From NCBI GenBank assembly GCA_907163375.1, contig CAJQUW010007075.1, forward strand, positions 1 to 64,000: a stretch of DNA of 64,000 nt, read 5' to 3'. Shown piece after piece: positions 27,601-39,400 of this stretch; within the stretch, counting starts at the first letter, position 1, and each line of letters begins with the position of its first letter. This DNA is from Prostheceraeus crozeri. Lineage: Eukaryota > Platyhelminthes > Polycladida > Euryleptidae. The translations under genes were made by a program, and so were the position numbers. The notes under the pieces are model-generated. The model was not told where the DNA came from, did not search any database, and saw nothing but the letters and a program-made list of their open reading frames with translations.

Positions 27601-27732
27601 TTCTACGCATCCCTCTTCCACAAGGCCCTCGACACAGAGGCTGAATGGAAGATTCCAACAAACAACGGATCCAACAGAATCAACTCCTCCACATTCCTCA
27701 GAGACAAGTGTTTCTGGTCACCGCCGACGTGA
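24646..27732 (+). repeat. Array unit 4 (many scattered 1-2 base indels)
   Basis: A 3087-base unit. It differs from neighbours by many single-base gains and losses, densest at 25640-25930 and continuing to about 27320. Examples are GAATCGGAACGG for GAACGGAACGG and an extra base in the CAGGCATTTC stretch near 26692. Confidence 0.9.
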
Positions 27733-29986
27733 ATGTATCAACTCTTTTGTGCCCACTCCCTATTTTTGAAGTTGCGCCTACTTCCCCGATGGCTTTTTTC
27801 CTCCACTGCAAGAAATTGGAGTTCACTCATTCAGTCTTCTTCAATTTCCCCAAGCATCATAAGTCATGTAAGTGGATGGAGAAGGCCAATATGGTTCAGG
27901 ATGAAAAGACCTCTATCAATTATGCCACCATTGACAGCTTCCCAGATATGAGACTGGTTCATTGCTGGAACCACCTGGACCAGAAGATAAAGCACTTCTT
28001 ATTGGGTTCGGTGAAGACAACAGAATCTCAGCACTATCGAAGGCAACTGTGTGACATTCTGTGCATAAATGACGAAGCCGCATCCGAGGGAGTCGTTAAG
28101 GTCTCCTCCCGGTGCAGCATCGCATCGGTATAAGCGATTATTTCAATAATCATTTGCGTGCACCGATTCACGAACAGGAGCCAGTTTTGTTCTTCGAAAA
28201 CGAGGCTTCCACGACCCTGAGACAGGTATTACCACCAACACCTCAGAATCTTTTAACAATGTCATGAAGGCGGCATTGGATAGGAATGTGATGCCTTTTC
28301 ACATCCTGATTTTGGCACAACAACAACAACAGGTATTTTACGCAACCCTTTTCCACAAGTAAGTCCTTCGATGGAGAGGGTAATTGGAAGATTCCAGCAA
28401 ACGCAGATATCCCCATCCGCCTCAAACTACTCACAAGCAAACGCAGCCCATGAACCCCGACGAGCACCGTGGTGTACTCAGGGATGCCATAAGACTGAAC
28501 CCCATTCGCGGACAGAAAGCGCCCCCGAGACCTTCCTATTGTTTTGCCAGCCCAACGGGACATCCAACAGAATCAAGTCCTTCACATTCTTCAAAGACAT
28601 GTGTTTCTGGTCACCGGCGTGAATGGCGAGGAAAATGTGGTCAGGATACAACCAAAGGAAACATACAGTTGCCTGGCCACTGTGTCCGGTTGGCATATTT
28701 TGGCTGTGCGGCTAAGTGTTGGCTTCAGCAAGACTCGACCGGTCCCGAAATTGTCCCTGACAAGAATGCTGCGAAAGAAAAAAGGAAAGAACGGAACGGA
28801 ATGTCTGGAAGGAAGAAACCTCGCATAGGCGATGTAACAACCGTGGAGGCTGAGGCAGTTCCTGATTCGCAGAGTGCAACTTCTAAGAAGAGTCCGTTTT
28901 CCGAGACAGTTGAGGAGACATCATGTTGTCAATTCCCAGCTCCATAAGAAGGAAAACATTCATTTATCACGCTTTTCCTCTCTTTTCTGGTGCCTGTTCC
29001 TCATTATTTTGCGTATGCACGTCCACCACTGATGGACTAGCAATGTTTCGTGCATACATTTACAGTGGCATCTTTTACCTCGCAACCTAAGTCTGCATTC
29101 TCACATTTTTCAGCAAAAGCTTCCATGAATTATGAATGTAATTTATAATTCTATGTTTTGATTGAGAAAGTAAATTCAGTTGTGTCATCTTTTCGACATA
29201 ACACTCTTCTTTCAAATTTGTTGGAGAAAGCTGCCAACTATCCTATAATTGAAGGCAAATTACCCACTTCATGCGATTATTGTCGTTAACAAATTGACGT
29301 CGATGCAAGGTCCTCATCAATATTCAATGCGTTGAATTCCTTCCTGTTTAGGATTTTTCTCATCGTTAGTCAAATCGTTACTCAGTTTTGTTAAAAAGTT
29401 GAAACATTTTTTTGCTATAAGCAATATTTTATTTTATTTTATTAGAACAAAATTTATGAGTGTTCATAACAAAGTTTTGAATATAAAAAAATCACCTCTT
29501 CCATAATTCCAGGCGATCATGGCTTTATCTGACGAAGAAAAACAGAGATCAGTAGTACTACAGAATAATGCACGATTTCAGAAAGTACAACATGACTTTC
29601 TCAATAAAGACATGTAGAAAAGAAAAGTAAACTGGATCTGTGACCCTAAAGATGGACATTTTTATATTATCAAAATTGGCAAAGGTATTTTCAAAGATAA
29701 GCTCGGTATGTCACCAAGTTTCGTGAAATACATTAATAGTTCATTTTTCACTTACCATAGCAAACAGCATTTCTCAGCTGTTCTAGTTTATAAAAAAACA
29801 ATTCTAACTGATCACAACCTAAACAGTTATCACGTTCACCATGTCAGCTGACATATTATTGTTTCTCAACCTTCCTCGTTATCTCTCAGCACTAAATAAT
29901 TCATGGTAATGACAAAACAAGTTTATAAACTGAAATCAGGCCTTCACCCATGGGGGGAAGGGCGGCAGGGGGTACTGGCTACTCTT

Positions 29987-30112
29987 CAGGCAATAACGGG
30001 GACTCGTGGTCCGAATTCGAGCTCTTGCCCCACATGCCGCTTCCACATATTGCATGATACACCGCGAAGCACTCGCGGCGAAGAAACTTGCGGAGGGAGC
30101 AAAGGAATAGTC
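29987..30112 (+). pseudogene. hAT (ZBED5-like) transposase fragment inside the array unit
   Basis: In two overlapping frames the sequence reads QAITGTR and then GLVVRIRALAPHAASTY followed by CMIHREALAAKKL. The last block is the conserved C-IHR-ALA-K-L motif of ZBED5/SCAND3-type hAT transposases, preceded there by a G-A-MTG block. The frame change between the blocks and the TAG after EGAKE show that it is a relic. Equivalent copies lie at about 15126-15248, 18164-18287, 20836-20959, 23928-24051, 26911-27032 and 33059-33183. The open minus-strand frame across the same place is only its shadow. Confidence 0.7.
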
Positions 30113-30194
30113 ACCGCCAACAGAGCTGATGCGTGATGTAGTACGTAAATATAACTTCAGCTCAACCACTTGTCTATACAACTGATGCAACTCG

Positions 30195-30420
30195 CTCCAA
30201 AACAACTGTTAAACTTAGTCACTCCTCTCTAAACAACTCATATTCGTACCCAAACAACTGTTAAACGCAACGATTCCTCTTTAAAAAAACTCATTCGCAC
30301 ACAAACGACAATCAAACTGAGTGACGCCTGTCTAAACAACTCATATTCGTACCCAAACAGCTGCTTAACTCATCAGATCTGTCTAAACAACTCATATTTG
30401 TACCCAAATAACTTTTCAAC
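30195..30420 (+). repeat. Minisatellite (~52-bp monomers) inside the array unit
   Basis: Degenerate monomers of the form CTAAACAACTCATATTCGTACCCAAACAACTG recur at a spacing of about 52 bases, often ending near an AACTCAGTCACTCC-like block. Monomer number differs between units: unit 0 lacks one and unit 3 lacks about two compared with units 4-6. It is a VNTR nested within the macrosatellite. Confidence 0.8.
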
Positions 30421-30571
30421 CTCAGCTTGACATACAGCTTTTAAACTGATGTTCTGATTAATAACTTGCTATTGTGATAGATAGATGGATTTTTATTCTA
30501 GATTGCCGCATCAATGGACTTCAGTGGAGGAACACGGGAACGATGAATGTGTCTAGGATGAAGAATGTCCT

Positions 30572-30805
30572 ATGTTCAACTGTCGCGGTGGAACTGACAA
30601 TTTCCACAAAGAAATCTGGAAGGAAATTGATCCGACGGCTCATTCGCTTCTCGCAGTGCCTCTAAAACATGTATTCTACGCATCCCTCTTCCACAAGGCC
30701 CTCGACACAGAGGCTGAATGGAAGATTCCAACAAACAACGGATCCAACAGAATCAACTCCTCCACATTCCTCAGAGACAAGTGTTTCTGGTCACCGCCGA
30801 CGTGA
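30572..30805 (+). pseudogene. Shortened MULE C-terminal fragment (segment A) at unit end
   Basis: This piece encodes HVFYASLFHKALDTEAEWKI and, in another frame, IQQNQLLHIPQRQVFLVTAD. Both blocks are diverged copies of segment B, the later part of the MULE in the same unit (VFHATLFHK...NWKI and IQQNQVLHIPQ.HVFLVTGVN). Here the ~160 bases that separate them in B are missing. Segment A runs directly into the catalytic fragment of the next unit, which gives the two-MULE chimera. Equivalents precede each unit start. Confidence 0.65.
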
Positions 30806-33800
30806 ATGTATCAACTCTTTTGTGCCCACTCCCTATTTTTGAAGTTGCGCCTACTTCCCCGATGGCTTTTTTCCTCCACTGCAAGAAATTGGAGTTCACT
30901 CATTCAGTCTTCTTCAATTTCCCCAAGCATCATAAGTCATGTAAGTGGATGGAGAAGGCCAATATGGTTCAGGATGAAAAGACCTCTATCAATTATGCCA
31001 CCATTGACAGCTTCCCAGATATGAGACTGGTTCATTGCTGGAACCACCTGGACCAGAAGATAAAGCACTTCTTATTGGGTTCGGTGAAGACAACAGAATC
31101 TCAGCACTATCGAAGGCAACTGTGTGACATTCTGTGCATAAATGACGAAGCCGCATCCGAGGGAGTCGTTAAGGTCTCCTCCCGGTGCAGCATCGCATCG
31201 GTATAAGCGATTATTTCAATAATCATTTGCGTGCACCGATTCACGAACAGGAGCCAGTTTTGTTCTTCGAAAAACGAGGCTTCCACGACCCTGAGACAGG
31301 TATTACCACCAACACCTCAGAATCTTTTAACAATGTCATGAAGGCGGCATTGGATAGGAATGTGATGCCTTTTCACATCCTGATTTTGGCACAACAACAA
31401 CAACAGGTATTTCACGCAACCCTTTTCCACAAGTAAGTCCTTCGATGGAGAGGGTAATTGGAAGATTCCAGCAAACGCAGATATCCCCATCCGCCTCAAA
31501 CTCCTCACAAGAAAACGCAGCCCATGAACCCCGACGAGCACCGTGGTGTACTCAGGGATGCCCTAAGACTGAACCCCATTCGCGGACAGAAAGCGCCCCG
31601 AGACCTTCCTATCGTTTTGCTAGCCCAACGGGACATCCAACAGAATCAAGTCCTCCACATTCCTCAGAGACATGTGTTTCTGGTCACCGGCGTGAATGGC
31701 GAGGAAAATGTGGTCAGGATACAACCGAAGGAAACATGCAGTTGCCTGGCCACTGTGTCCGGTTGGCATATTTTGGCTGTGCGGCTAAGTGTTGGCTTCA
31801 GCAAGACTCGACCGGTCCCGAAAGTGTCCCTGACAAGAATGCTGCGAAAGAAAAAAGGAAAGAACGGAACGGAATGTCTGGAAGGAAGAAACCTCGCATA
31901 GGCGATGTGACAACCGTGGAGGCTGAGGCAGTTCCTGATTCGCAGAGTGCAACTTCTAAGAAGAGTCCGTTTTCCGAGACAGTTGAGGAGACATCATGTT
32001 GTCAATTCCCAGCTCCATAAGAAGGAAAACATTCATTTATCACGCTTTTCCTCTCTTTTCTGGTGCCTGTTCCTCATTATTTTGCGTATGCACGTCCACC
32101 ACTGATGGACTAGCAATGTTTCGTGCATACATTTACAGTGGCATCTTTTACCTCGCAACCTAAGTCTGCATTCTCACATTTTTCAGCAAAAGCTTCCATG
32201 AATTATGAATGTAATTTATAATTCTATGTTTTGATTGAGAAAGTAAATTCAGTTGTGTCATCTTTTCGACATAACACTCTTCTTTCAAATTTGTTGGAGA
32301 AAGCTGCCAACTATCCTATAATTGAAGGCAAATTACCCACTTCATGCGATTATTGTCGTTAACAAATTGACGTCGATGCAAGGTCCTCATCAATATTCAA
32401 TGCGTTGAATTCCTTCCTGTTTAGGATTTTTCTCATCGTTAGTCAAATCGTTACTCAGTTTTGTTAAAAAGTTGAAACATTTTTTTGCTATAAGCAATAT
32501 TTTATTTTATTTTATTAGAACAAAATTTATGAGTGTTCATAACAAAGTTTTGAATATAAAAAAATCACCTCTTCCATAATTCCAGGCGATCATGGCTTTA
32601 TCTGACGAAGAAAAACAGAGATCAGTAGTACTACAGAATAATGCACGATTTCAGAAAGTACAACATGACTTTCTCAATAAAGACATGTAGAAAAGAAAAG
32701 TAAACTGGATCTGTGACCCTAAAGATGGACATTTTTATATTATCAAAATTGGCAAAGGTATTTTCAAAGATAAGCTCGGTATGTCACCAAGTTTCGTGAA
32801 ATACATTAATAGTTCATTTTTCACTTACCATAGCAAACAGCATTTCTCAGCTGTTCTAGTTTATAAAAAAACAATTCTAACTGATCACAACCTAAACAGT
32901 TATCACGTTCACCATGTCAGCTGACATATTATTGTTTCTCAACCTTCCTCGTTATCTCTCAGCACTAAATAATTTATGGTAATGACAAAACAAGTTTATA
33001 AACTGAAATCAGGCCTTCACCCATGGGGGGAAGGGCGGCAGGGGGTACTGGCTACTCTTCAGGCAATAACGGGGATTCGTGGTCCGAATTCGAGCTCTTG
33101 CCCCACATGCCGCTTCCACATATTGCATGATACACCGCGAAGCACTCGCGGCGAAGAAACTTGCGGAGGGAGCAAAGGAATAGTCACCGCCAACAGAGCT
33201 GATGCGTGATGTAGTACGTAAATATAACTTCAGCTCAACCACTTGTCTATACAACTGATGCAACTCGCTCCAAAACAACTGTTAAACTTAGTCACTCCTC
33301 TCTAAACAACTCATATTCGTACCCAAACAACTGTTAAACGCAACGATTCCTCTTTAAAAAAACTCATTCGCACACAAACGACAATCAAACTGAGTGACGC
33401 CTGTCTAAACAACTCATATTCGTACCCAAACAGCTGCTAAACTCATCAGCTCCTGTCTAAACAACTCATATTTGTACCCAAATAACTTTTCAACCTCAGC
33501 TTGACATACAGCTTTTAAACTGATGTTCTGATTAATAACTTGCTATTGTGATAGATAGATGGATTTTTATTCTAGATTGCCGCATCAATGGACTTCAGTG
33601 GAGGAACACGGGAACGATGAATGTGTCTAGGATGAAGAATGTCCTATGTTCAACTGTCGCGGTGGAACTGACAATTTCCACAAAGAAATCTGGAAGGAAA
33701 TTGATCCGACGGCTCATTCGCTTCTCGCAGTGCCTCTAAAACATGTATTCTACGCATCCCTCTTCCACAAGGCCCTCGACACAGAGGCTGAATGGAAGAT

Positions 33801-33880
33801 TCCAAACACACAACGGATCCAACAGAATCAACTCCTCCACATTCCTCAGAGACAAGTGTTTCTGGTCACCGCCGACGTGA
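30806..33880 (+). repeat. Array unit 6 (reference unit)
   Basis: A 3075-base unit without large indels, used here as the reference for the internal parts. It has one extra A at about 31270 (TTCGAAAAACGAGG), which opens a frame across the following MULE segment. Confidence 0.9.
30876..32020 (+). pseudogene. MULE-type transposase relic with SWIM finger (segment B), reference copy
   Basis: A Mutator-like element transposase in pieces. The first part has TSINYATIDSFPDMRLVHCWNHLDQKIKHFLL, the MULE pattern in which a conserved aspartate and a C-H motif are followed by a helix of the DDE core. The next part reads GITTNTSESFNNVMKAALDR, matching the TN-SE-N-VLK block near the third catalytic acidic residue. 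It ends in a SWIM zinc-finger region (ETCSCLATVSGWHILAVRLS) and a basic tail (RKERNGMSGRKKPRIGD). At least four frame changes or stops separate the parts. The SWIM pattern CxC...CxH lacks its third cysteine (glycine instead) in every complete copy. The catalytic frame is a 162-codon run in units 1, 3, 5 and 6. No terminal repeats or 9-bp duplications of a MULE were found. Confidence 0.75.
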
Positions 33881-35171
33881 ATGTATCAACTCTTTTGTGC
33901 CCACTCCCTATTTTTGAAGTTGCGCCTGCTTCCCCGATGGCTTTTTTCCTCCACTGCAAGAAATTGGAGTTCACTCATTCAGTCTTCTTCAATTTCCCTA
34001 AGCATCATAAGTCATGTAAGTGGATGGAGAAGGCCAATATGGTTCAGGATGAAAAGACCTCTATCAATTATGCCACCATTGACAGCTTCCCAGATATGAG
34101 ACTGGTTCATTGCTGGAACCACCTGGACCAGAAGATAAAGCACTTCTTATTGGGTTCGGTGAAGACAACAGAATCTCAGCACTATCGAAGGCAACTGTGT
34201 GACATTCTGTGCATAAATGACGAAGCCGCATCCGAGGGAGTCGTTAAGGTCTCCTCCCGGTGCATCATCGCATCGGTATAAGCGATTATTTCAATAATCA
34301 TTTGCGTGCACCGATTCACGAACAGGAGCCAGTTTTGTTCTTCGAAAACGAGGCTTCCACGACCCTGAGACAGGTATTACCACCAACACCTCAGAATCTT
34401 TTAACAATGTCATGAAGGCGGCATTGGATAGGAAGAATGCTGCGAAAGAAAAAAGGAAAGAACGGAACGGAATGTCTGGAAGGAAGTAACCTCGCATAGG
34501 CGATGTGACAACCGTGGAGGCTGAGGCAGTTCCTGATTCGCAGAGTGCAACTTCTAAGAAGAGTCCGTTTTCCGAGACAGTTGAGGAGACATCATGTTGT
34601 CAATTCCCAGCTCCGTAAGAAGGAAAACATTCATTTATCACGCTTTTCCTCTCTTTTCTGGTGCCTGTTCCTCATTATTTTGCATATGCACGTCCACCAC
34701 TGATGGACTAGCAATGTTTCGTGCATACATTTACAGTGGCATCTTTTACCTCGCAACCTAAGTCTGCATTCTCACATTTTTCAGCAAAAGCTTCCATGAA
34801 TTATGAAAGTAATTTATAATTCTATGTTTTGATTGAGAAAGTAAATTCAGTTGTGTCATCTTTTCGACATAACACTCTTCTTTCAAATTTGTTGGAGAAA
34901 GCTGCCAACTATCCTATAATTGAAGGCAAATTACACACTTCATGCGATTATTGTCGTTAACAAATTGACGTCGATGCAAGGTCCTCATCAATATTCAATG
35001 CGTTGAATTCCTTCCTGTTTATGATTTTTCTCATCGTTAGTCAAATCGTTACTCAGTTTTGTTAAAAAGTTGAAACATGTTTTTGCTATAAGCAATATTT
35101 TATTTTATTTTATTAGAACAAAATTTATGAGTGTTCATAACAAAGTTTTGAATATAAAAAAATCACCTCTT
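33881..35171 (+). repeat. Array unit 7 (deleted and truncated)
   Basis: It shares the ~475-base deletion and the CCTGCTTCC variant with unit 2. The unit stops at about 35171 in the 3' AT-rich stretch (ATCACCTCTTCC) and is joined there to a fragment of another unit. Confidence 0.88.
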
Positions 35172-35369
35172 CCCCGATGGCTTTTTTCCTCCACTGCAAG
35201 AAATTGGAGTTCACTCATTCAGTCTTCTTCAATTTCCTGAAGCATCATAAGTCATGTAAGTGGATGGAGAAGGTCAATATGGTTCAGGATGAAAAGACCT
35301 CTATCAATTATGCCACCATTGACAGCTTCCCAGATATGAGACTGGTTCATTGCTGGAACCACCTGGACC
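35172..35369 (+). repeat. Array unit 8 (terminal fragment)
   Basis: About 200 bases of the MULE catalytic segment (CCGATGGC to CACCTGGACCA) follow the junction with unit 7. The two sides share CTTCC at the join. Similarity to the array ends at 35369 and unrelated sequence follows. Confidence 0.88.
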
Positions 35370-36130
35370 ACTTGGTCCGTTATCGCATCTCGGTGCCATG
35401 TGGGCTCAGTTTTTGGATACTTAGAAATTGACGCTTAATAGTAATATTGCTGTAGATAATGATGTAATACAGTTGAGAAAATTGATCATCTGACACATGG
35501 TTGCCTCAATTTCAAAATAGATGTCACAATTTGTTTGATGTCGGGTAGGTAGGGGCTTCACTTTATCGGTCCGTCATGTTAAGCCCCGGAGATTCCCACA
35601 TAGCTACTCATTATCTTATAATATCGGCTTGTTAAAATCAATAACGGATAAACAAATTAATTCTCTAACATATGTGGTCCTACACAATTTTCAAATGGAT
35701 GATTATCTTATTATATCGGGTAGGTAGGTGCTTGCCTTCATCGGTCCGTTATGGATGAGCCCCTTGAGCCCCGCGATAGCCTATTCCATTTATTAACTCA
35801 GAATTTCTCGATAAATACGATGAGTTTCATTAAATCCTTATGAAAACAAGTGCATATGGCTCATATAAGCAAATTTTTAAGAGGGCAGCTCGTAGACTAT
35901 CAATTTAGTAGTAAGTACGTACGTTAAGCAGGTCAATTTAGACCCTCTATATTAAGTTTAATGATACAGACAGGTACATCATTTCGTCTATATTTACATT
36001 ATATTTTTCCTTCTAATTTCCTCATATACATTACTTCGAATAGTGTATTCATAGAAATAACTTTTGTGTATATAACCCTTTGGATAAGTCAATGGAAAAA
36101 ATTTAATATTGTTTAATTATTCTGGCTATA
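35370..36130. other. Spacer with a diverged ~50-bp direct repeat
   Basis: No gene is seen. TCGGGTAGGTAGG followed by a CATCGGTCCGT/TATCGGTCCGT block and an AGCCCC block occurs at about 35540-35590 and again at about 35718-35770 in the same orientation. The remainder is AT-rich. Confidence 0.45.
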
Positions 36131-36173
36131 TTAACGGTTGGAGGACAACCTGGGTGTAACACACCCAGGTGAA
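36131..36173 (+). repeat. Left terminus of piggyBac 1 with palindrome
   Basis: TTAA and the terminal repeat are followed by a 21-base near-perfect palindrome, CCTGGGTGTAACACACCCAG (36149-36169), able to form a hairpin. Confidence 0.88.
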
Positions 36174-36314
36174 AAATTCAATTTCGTCTCATTTCTTAAC
36201 TATTGCGATTTTAAGAGTTGAAACTTCATGACTTTGTGCGTCTAGGTGAGAGCAATTTATGACCAAAAAATCAAGCAAAAAGAATAAATATTTTAGGCGC
36301 AATTGATAGATAAT

Positions 36315-36352
36315 AGTTAAAGGACAACCTGGGTGTAATACACCCAGGTGTG
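36315..36352 (+). repeat. Second copy of the piggyBac 1 internal repeat
   Basis: AGGACAACCTGGGTGTAATA begins at 36321 and the palindrome closes at 36348, an additional subterminal copy about 180 bases inside the left end. It is probably a transposase-binding repeat. Confidence 0.8.
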
Positions 36353-36429
36353 ATTATTGCATTCCACTGAGCAACGGCTGAGGCGAATTTTGACTTCAAC
36401 GACTAAAGTACAGTGATTCAAGCGCTACT

Positions 36430-39400
36430 CGGCCGTCGGATGGCAGAACCACGTAGTTTAAACTACGTGTTTTTGCCGCCCAAGCTCAAAAAAAAGTTTC
36501 TCTTCCTTGTCCTACATGATGGTATTTATATTATATCGCCTGTCTGCATCATAAGCAAAATAATTTTTCTAATACCCGCGTACTTCGAAAAAGCTGGAAT
36601 ATATGGCATGTCAGAAGTCCTTCCTTTAATCCACGACTGTTGAGTTGCGTATGAAATATGCTTTGATTTCTTAATGGCAAAGCAGAACCACCCAGTAGAT
36701 CTTTTGTCTCCCAATCCTAATAATTTGGCATGGCAAATCTACTTACTTCAAACTACGTGTTTTTGCTGCTGTTGCAAGTAGCTGAACATATCCACGCAGT
36801 TTGAAATTATAGTCAACTTAACCTCAAATTCAATCAGTCATACGGATTCGAATCGAAGCTCTGTTTGCAATTGGTCAAACCAAGCATGATCACGCAGCTG
36901 TCTGCGATGCTTTTGACCAATTGCGATAATGAATCGAAAATCATCATTCATTTCATTCATTTTGCTTTGATCGCGTTCAGCATAACGACGTCTTTGTCAG
37001 AGCCGTGTGAAGTCTACAAGTTCGTGGAGATTGGAGATAACTTCAAGTAAGTCAGCGATTCTATGTAGCCTACATGTAGCGGTGCATGCACTTTAATGTA
37101 CTTTTCTATCAAGGAAGTAAGCAAGAGTTCACGCATGCTAGTTTTAGTATGAGTTTTAGTATAGCAGAAAATACGCAATGAAAGCGCTGGGAATTGAATT
37201 GTATTGATTTCTATCTCGCATCTGAGAAATGGGGTCTCCTTCAACAGAAATGCTGGTTTTAGTGTATAGGGTATGTTGTTTACAGAGGTCTTCATAAGCT
37301 CAAGTAGACTATGCAATTGATCAAGTACGCTATAATTTGCTACATCCGATGACCATTCGCGTGCTCCTCAACACCAAGGCTCTACTCGCCCGATGTAGTG
37401 AACAAGCAAGCTTCAGATGCTAGTTAAGTAAATAGAATTGTTATCTTGCCGATGCTTGAATGCTGATGGTGAATTGCAGCATGGCTGGGCATATTATTTA
37501 ACAAATTTGTGCATTTTATTTATATTAAGCTGGCTAGTGAAAGATTGGCCTGCATGCAAATAAATGTTACTTGACGAAAAGTTGAAACTAAACCAGAACA
37601 CAATATATCCTATGCACTCTATTGATTAGGTTTTTCAAAAATGCACTTGGTAGGCCAATGTAGGCCTCCATGCGTGAAGCAGCACGTGCATCGATGAAGG
37701 CCTATAGTCTGACAAGAGAATGGCTCTTTGACGCCGGAAAACAGCCATAAGAAATGCACGCCCATTGCCAGATATGTCAGTGGACCGGTTGGCATTGACG
37801 CGGAGCATGTTCATTTTAAATGAAGCTATATATGGGCTAGGCCAATCAATTTAGCAGATTCTTTAGGCTTGCTGACTGCAGTGAATTCGTCTCTGACCCA
37901 TGGAATAGTACACCTATGACCAACAGAATTATATTGAAATTATCATTTTCTCTTATTTTATTATCACTCTTTTCAAGTATGGTGCATGTGCGAGTCGGAG
38001 CAGTTAATTTTATAGTATAATCACATGCGTTTTAATCAACTTTCGTGCCGTGAATTGTTGTGATGTGCAACATCGTATTATGTAGGCCTAAGCAAGAATT
38101 CTGTGTGCGTCATCAGCAAGTTCGCTTCAGACACCTCAGGAATCCAAAATTCATATGTGCACTGTGCAGCGACAGGAGCAAAGTAGGTATATGCTTACAT
38201 TCGTCAATTTGCATTGCAGATTGAAAATGCAAGCGGACAAAAGCGATGACTATTGGACGAAGTTATTGAACGATGAAGTTAATTCAGACATATTCTGAGA
38301 TGATTCAAATGCTTTTTCATGCAAAATCCCGCAATCATCTGGGTATACCTCCTCATGTGACGTCATGCAAATCAATGTGCTTGGTGATTGTAACGCTCCA
38401 GTTGTGTGTGCGACGAATGCAGAGAAGACTGGGGAGAACATCGAAACTCCACAGAAAACATCGAAGTCAGAAGATGTGCTAGAGAAAGAAAACGAATCTC
38501 AGATATCCGAAAATCTGAAATGCAGAAATCAAATGTAGATAGTGTAGTGGTGCAAAATACCTGCTTCCATGATGAAACTAAGCCGCGATCAAAAGGTTTT
38601 AGATGTCAATTCTTGTCTGACAGCGTTAGGCAAAATATTTTTGATAGCTTTTGCTCGAAAAGCATTCAAGGGAAGCGTGACTTCATGCAATATAATGTGA
38701 ATTGTAAGCCAATTGAAGGCTCTGGGCAAAATAGAAAAATAGCCAAATCGTTTCAATACAGGCTTCCAGATCAAATGGTGTGCAAAGCATTTTTCATGCG
38801 AACGCTAGGTCTTCAAAGCGACTCAATTATTCGGTCAGTATATGACAACATTCCGGAATCGAACTACTCTATAAAACTGGTGTTCCTCCAGATAAGAGAG
38901 GTAGGCATGCACCAGCCAATAAGTTTCCATCCGAGTACAAGGAAAGCATTGTACAATTCATTGAATCACACAACCCCTGCATTTCCCATTACCGTCTGAA
39001 TCATGCCCCAGATCGTAGGTATTTAACAGGATATTTGTCCAAGACTTCGTTGTACGAGCATTTTGTGAAACCAGCGACTTGAAATGTTCTCGAAGATATT
39101 TTGATAGTATCTTTGATACACTGAATATCACGTTCGTCTCTCCATCAAATGATAAGTGCTCAGTATGCTCCCCTCATGAAAATCAAGAGAATCATCAATG
39201 ATCGACAGAGTGCGATTATGAGATCCATAAAAATCGCAGCTAAGTAGCACGTGATTGCATGAAAGAGGACTCTGAAAGATCGCCATCATCACCAGGAAAA
39301 CTGAAAGTCGTATCAGTAGATATGCAAAAAGTTTCCCAAGTTGCACACGAAAGATTCGTTTTTTTCACGTAAGTTGAACATGTTCAACGAGACGTTCGCT

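Larger units (their letters stand above)
27733..30805 (+). repeat. Array unit 5
   Basis: A 3073-base unit close to the array consensus. It has private changes in the SWIM-side segment (TTCACATTCTTCAAAGACATG at 28580-28600 where others have CTCCACATTCCTCAG). Confidence 0.9.
12887..35369 (+). repeat. Macrosatellite array of ~3.07-kb transposon-derived units
   Basis: The same ~3.07-kb sequence recurs head to tail. Taking ATGTATCAACTCTTTTGTG as anchor, units start at 12887, 15912, 19061, 21675, 24646, 27733, 30806 and 33881, and a final fragment begins at 35172. By eye neighbours are nearly identical apart from named indels, so amplification or homogenisation is recent. Order within a unit: MULE catalytic fragment, MULE C-terminal and SWIM part, AT-rich 3' stretch, unrecognised reading frame, hAT transposase fragment, ~52-bp minisatellite, and a second shortened MULE C-terminal fragment. 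The left edge is gradual: only the anchor and part of the next 50 bases match before strong identity starts near 12940. The right edge is abrupt at 35369. All coding pieces are broken in every unit. Confidence 0.95.

Noticed and set aside
12887-35369. CRISPR-like or host gene-family array
   Set aside because: The unit is 3 kb long, eukaryotic, and made of transposase relics. No spacers, leader or Cas genes exist and no unit has an intact gene.
36865-37050. 61-codon frame as the first exon of the Sola-like transposase
   Set aside because: It ends at a GTAAGT, which is suggestive, but the peptide has no recognisable motif and the join to 38221 could not be tested.
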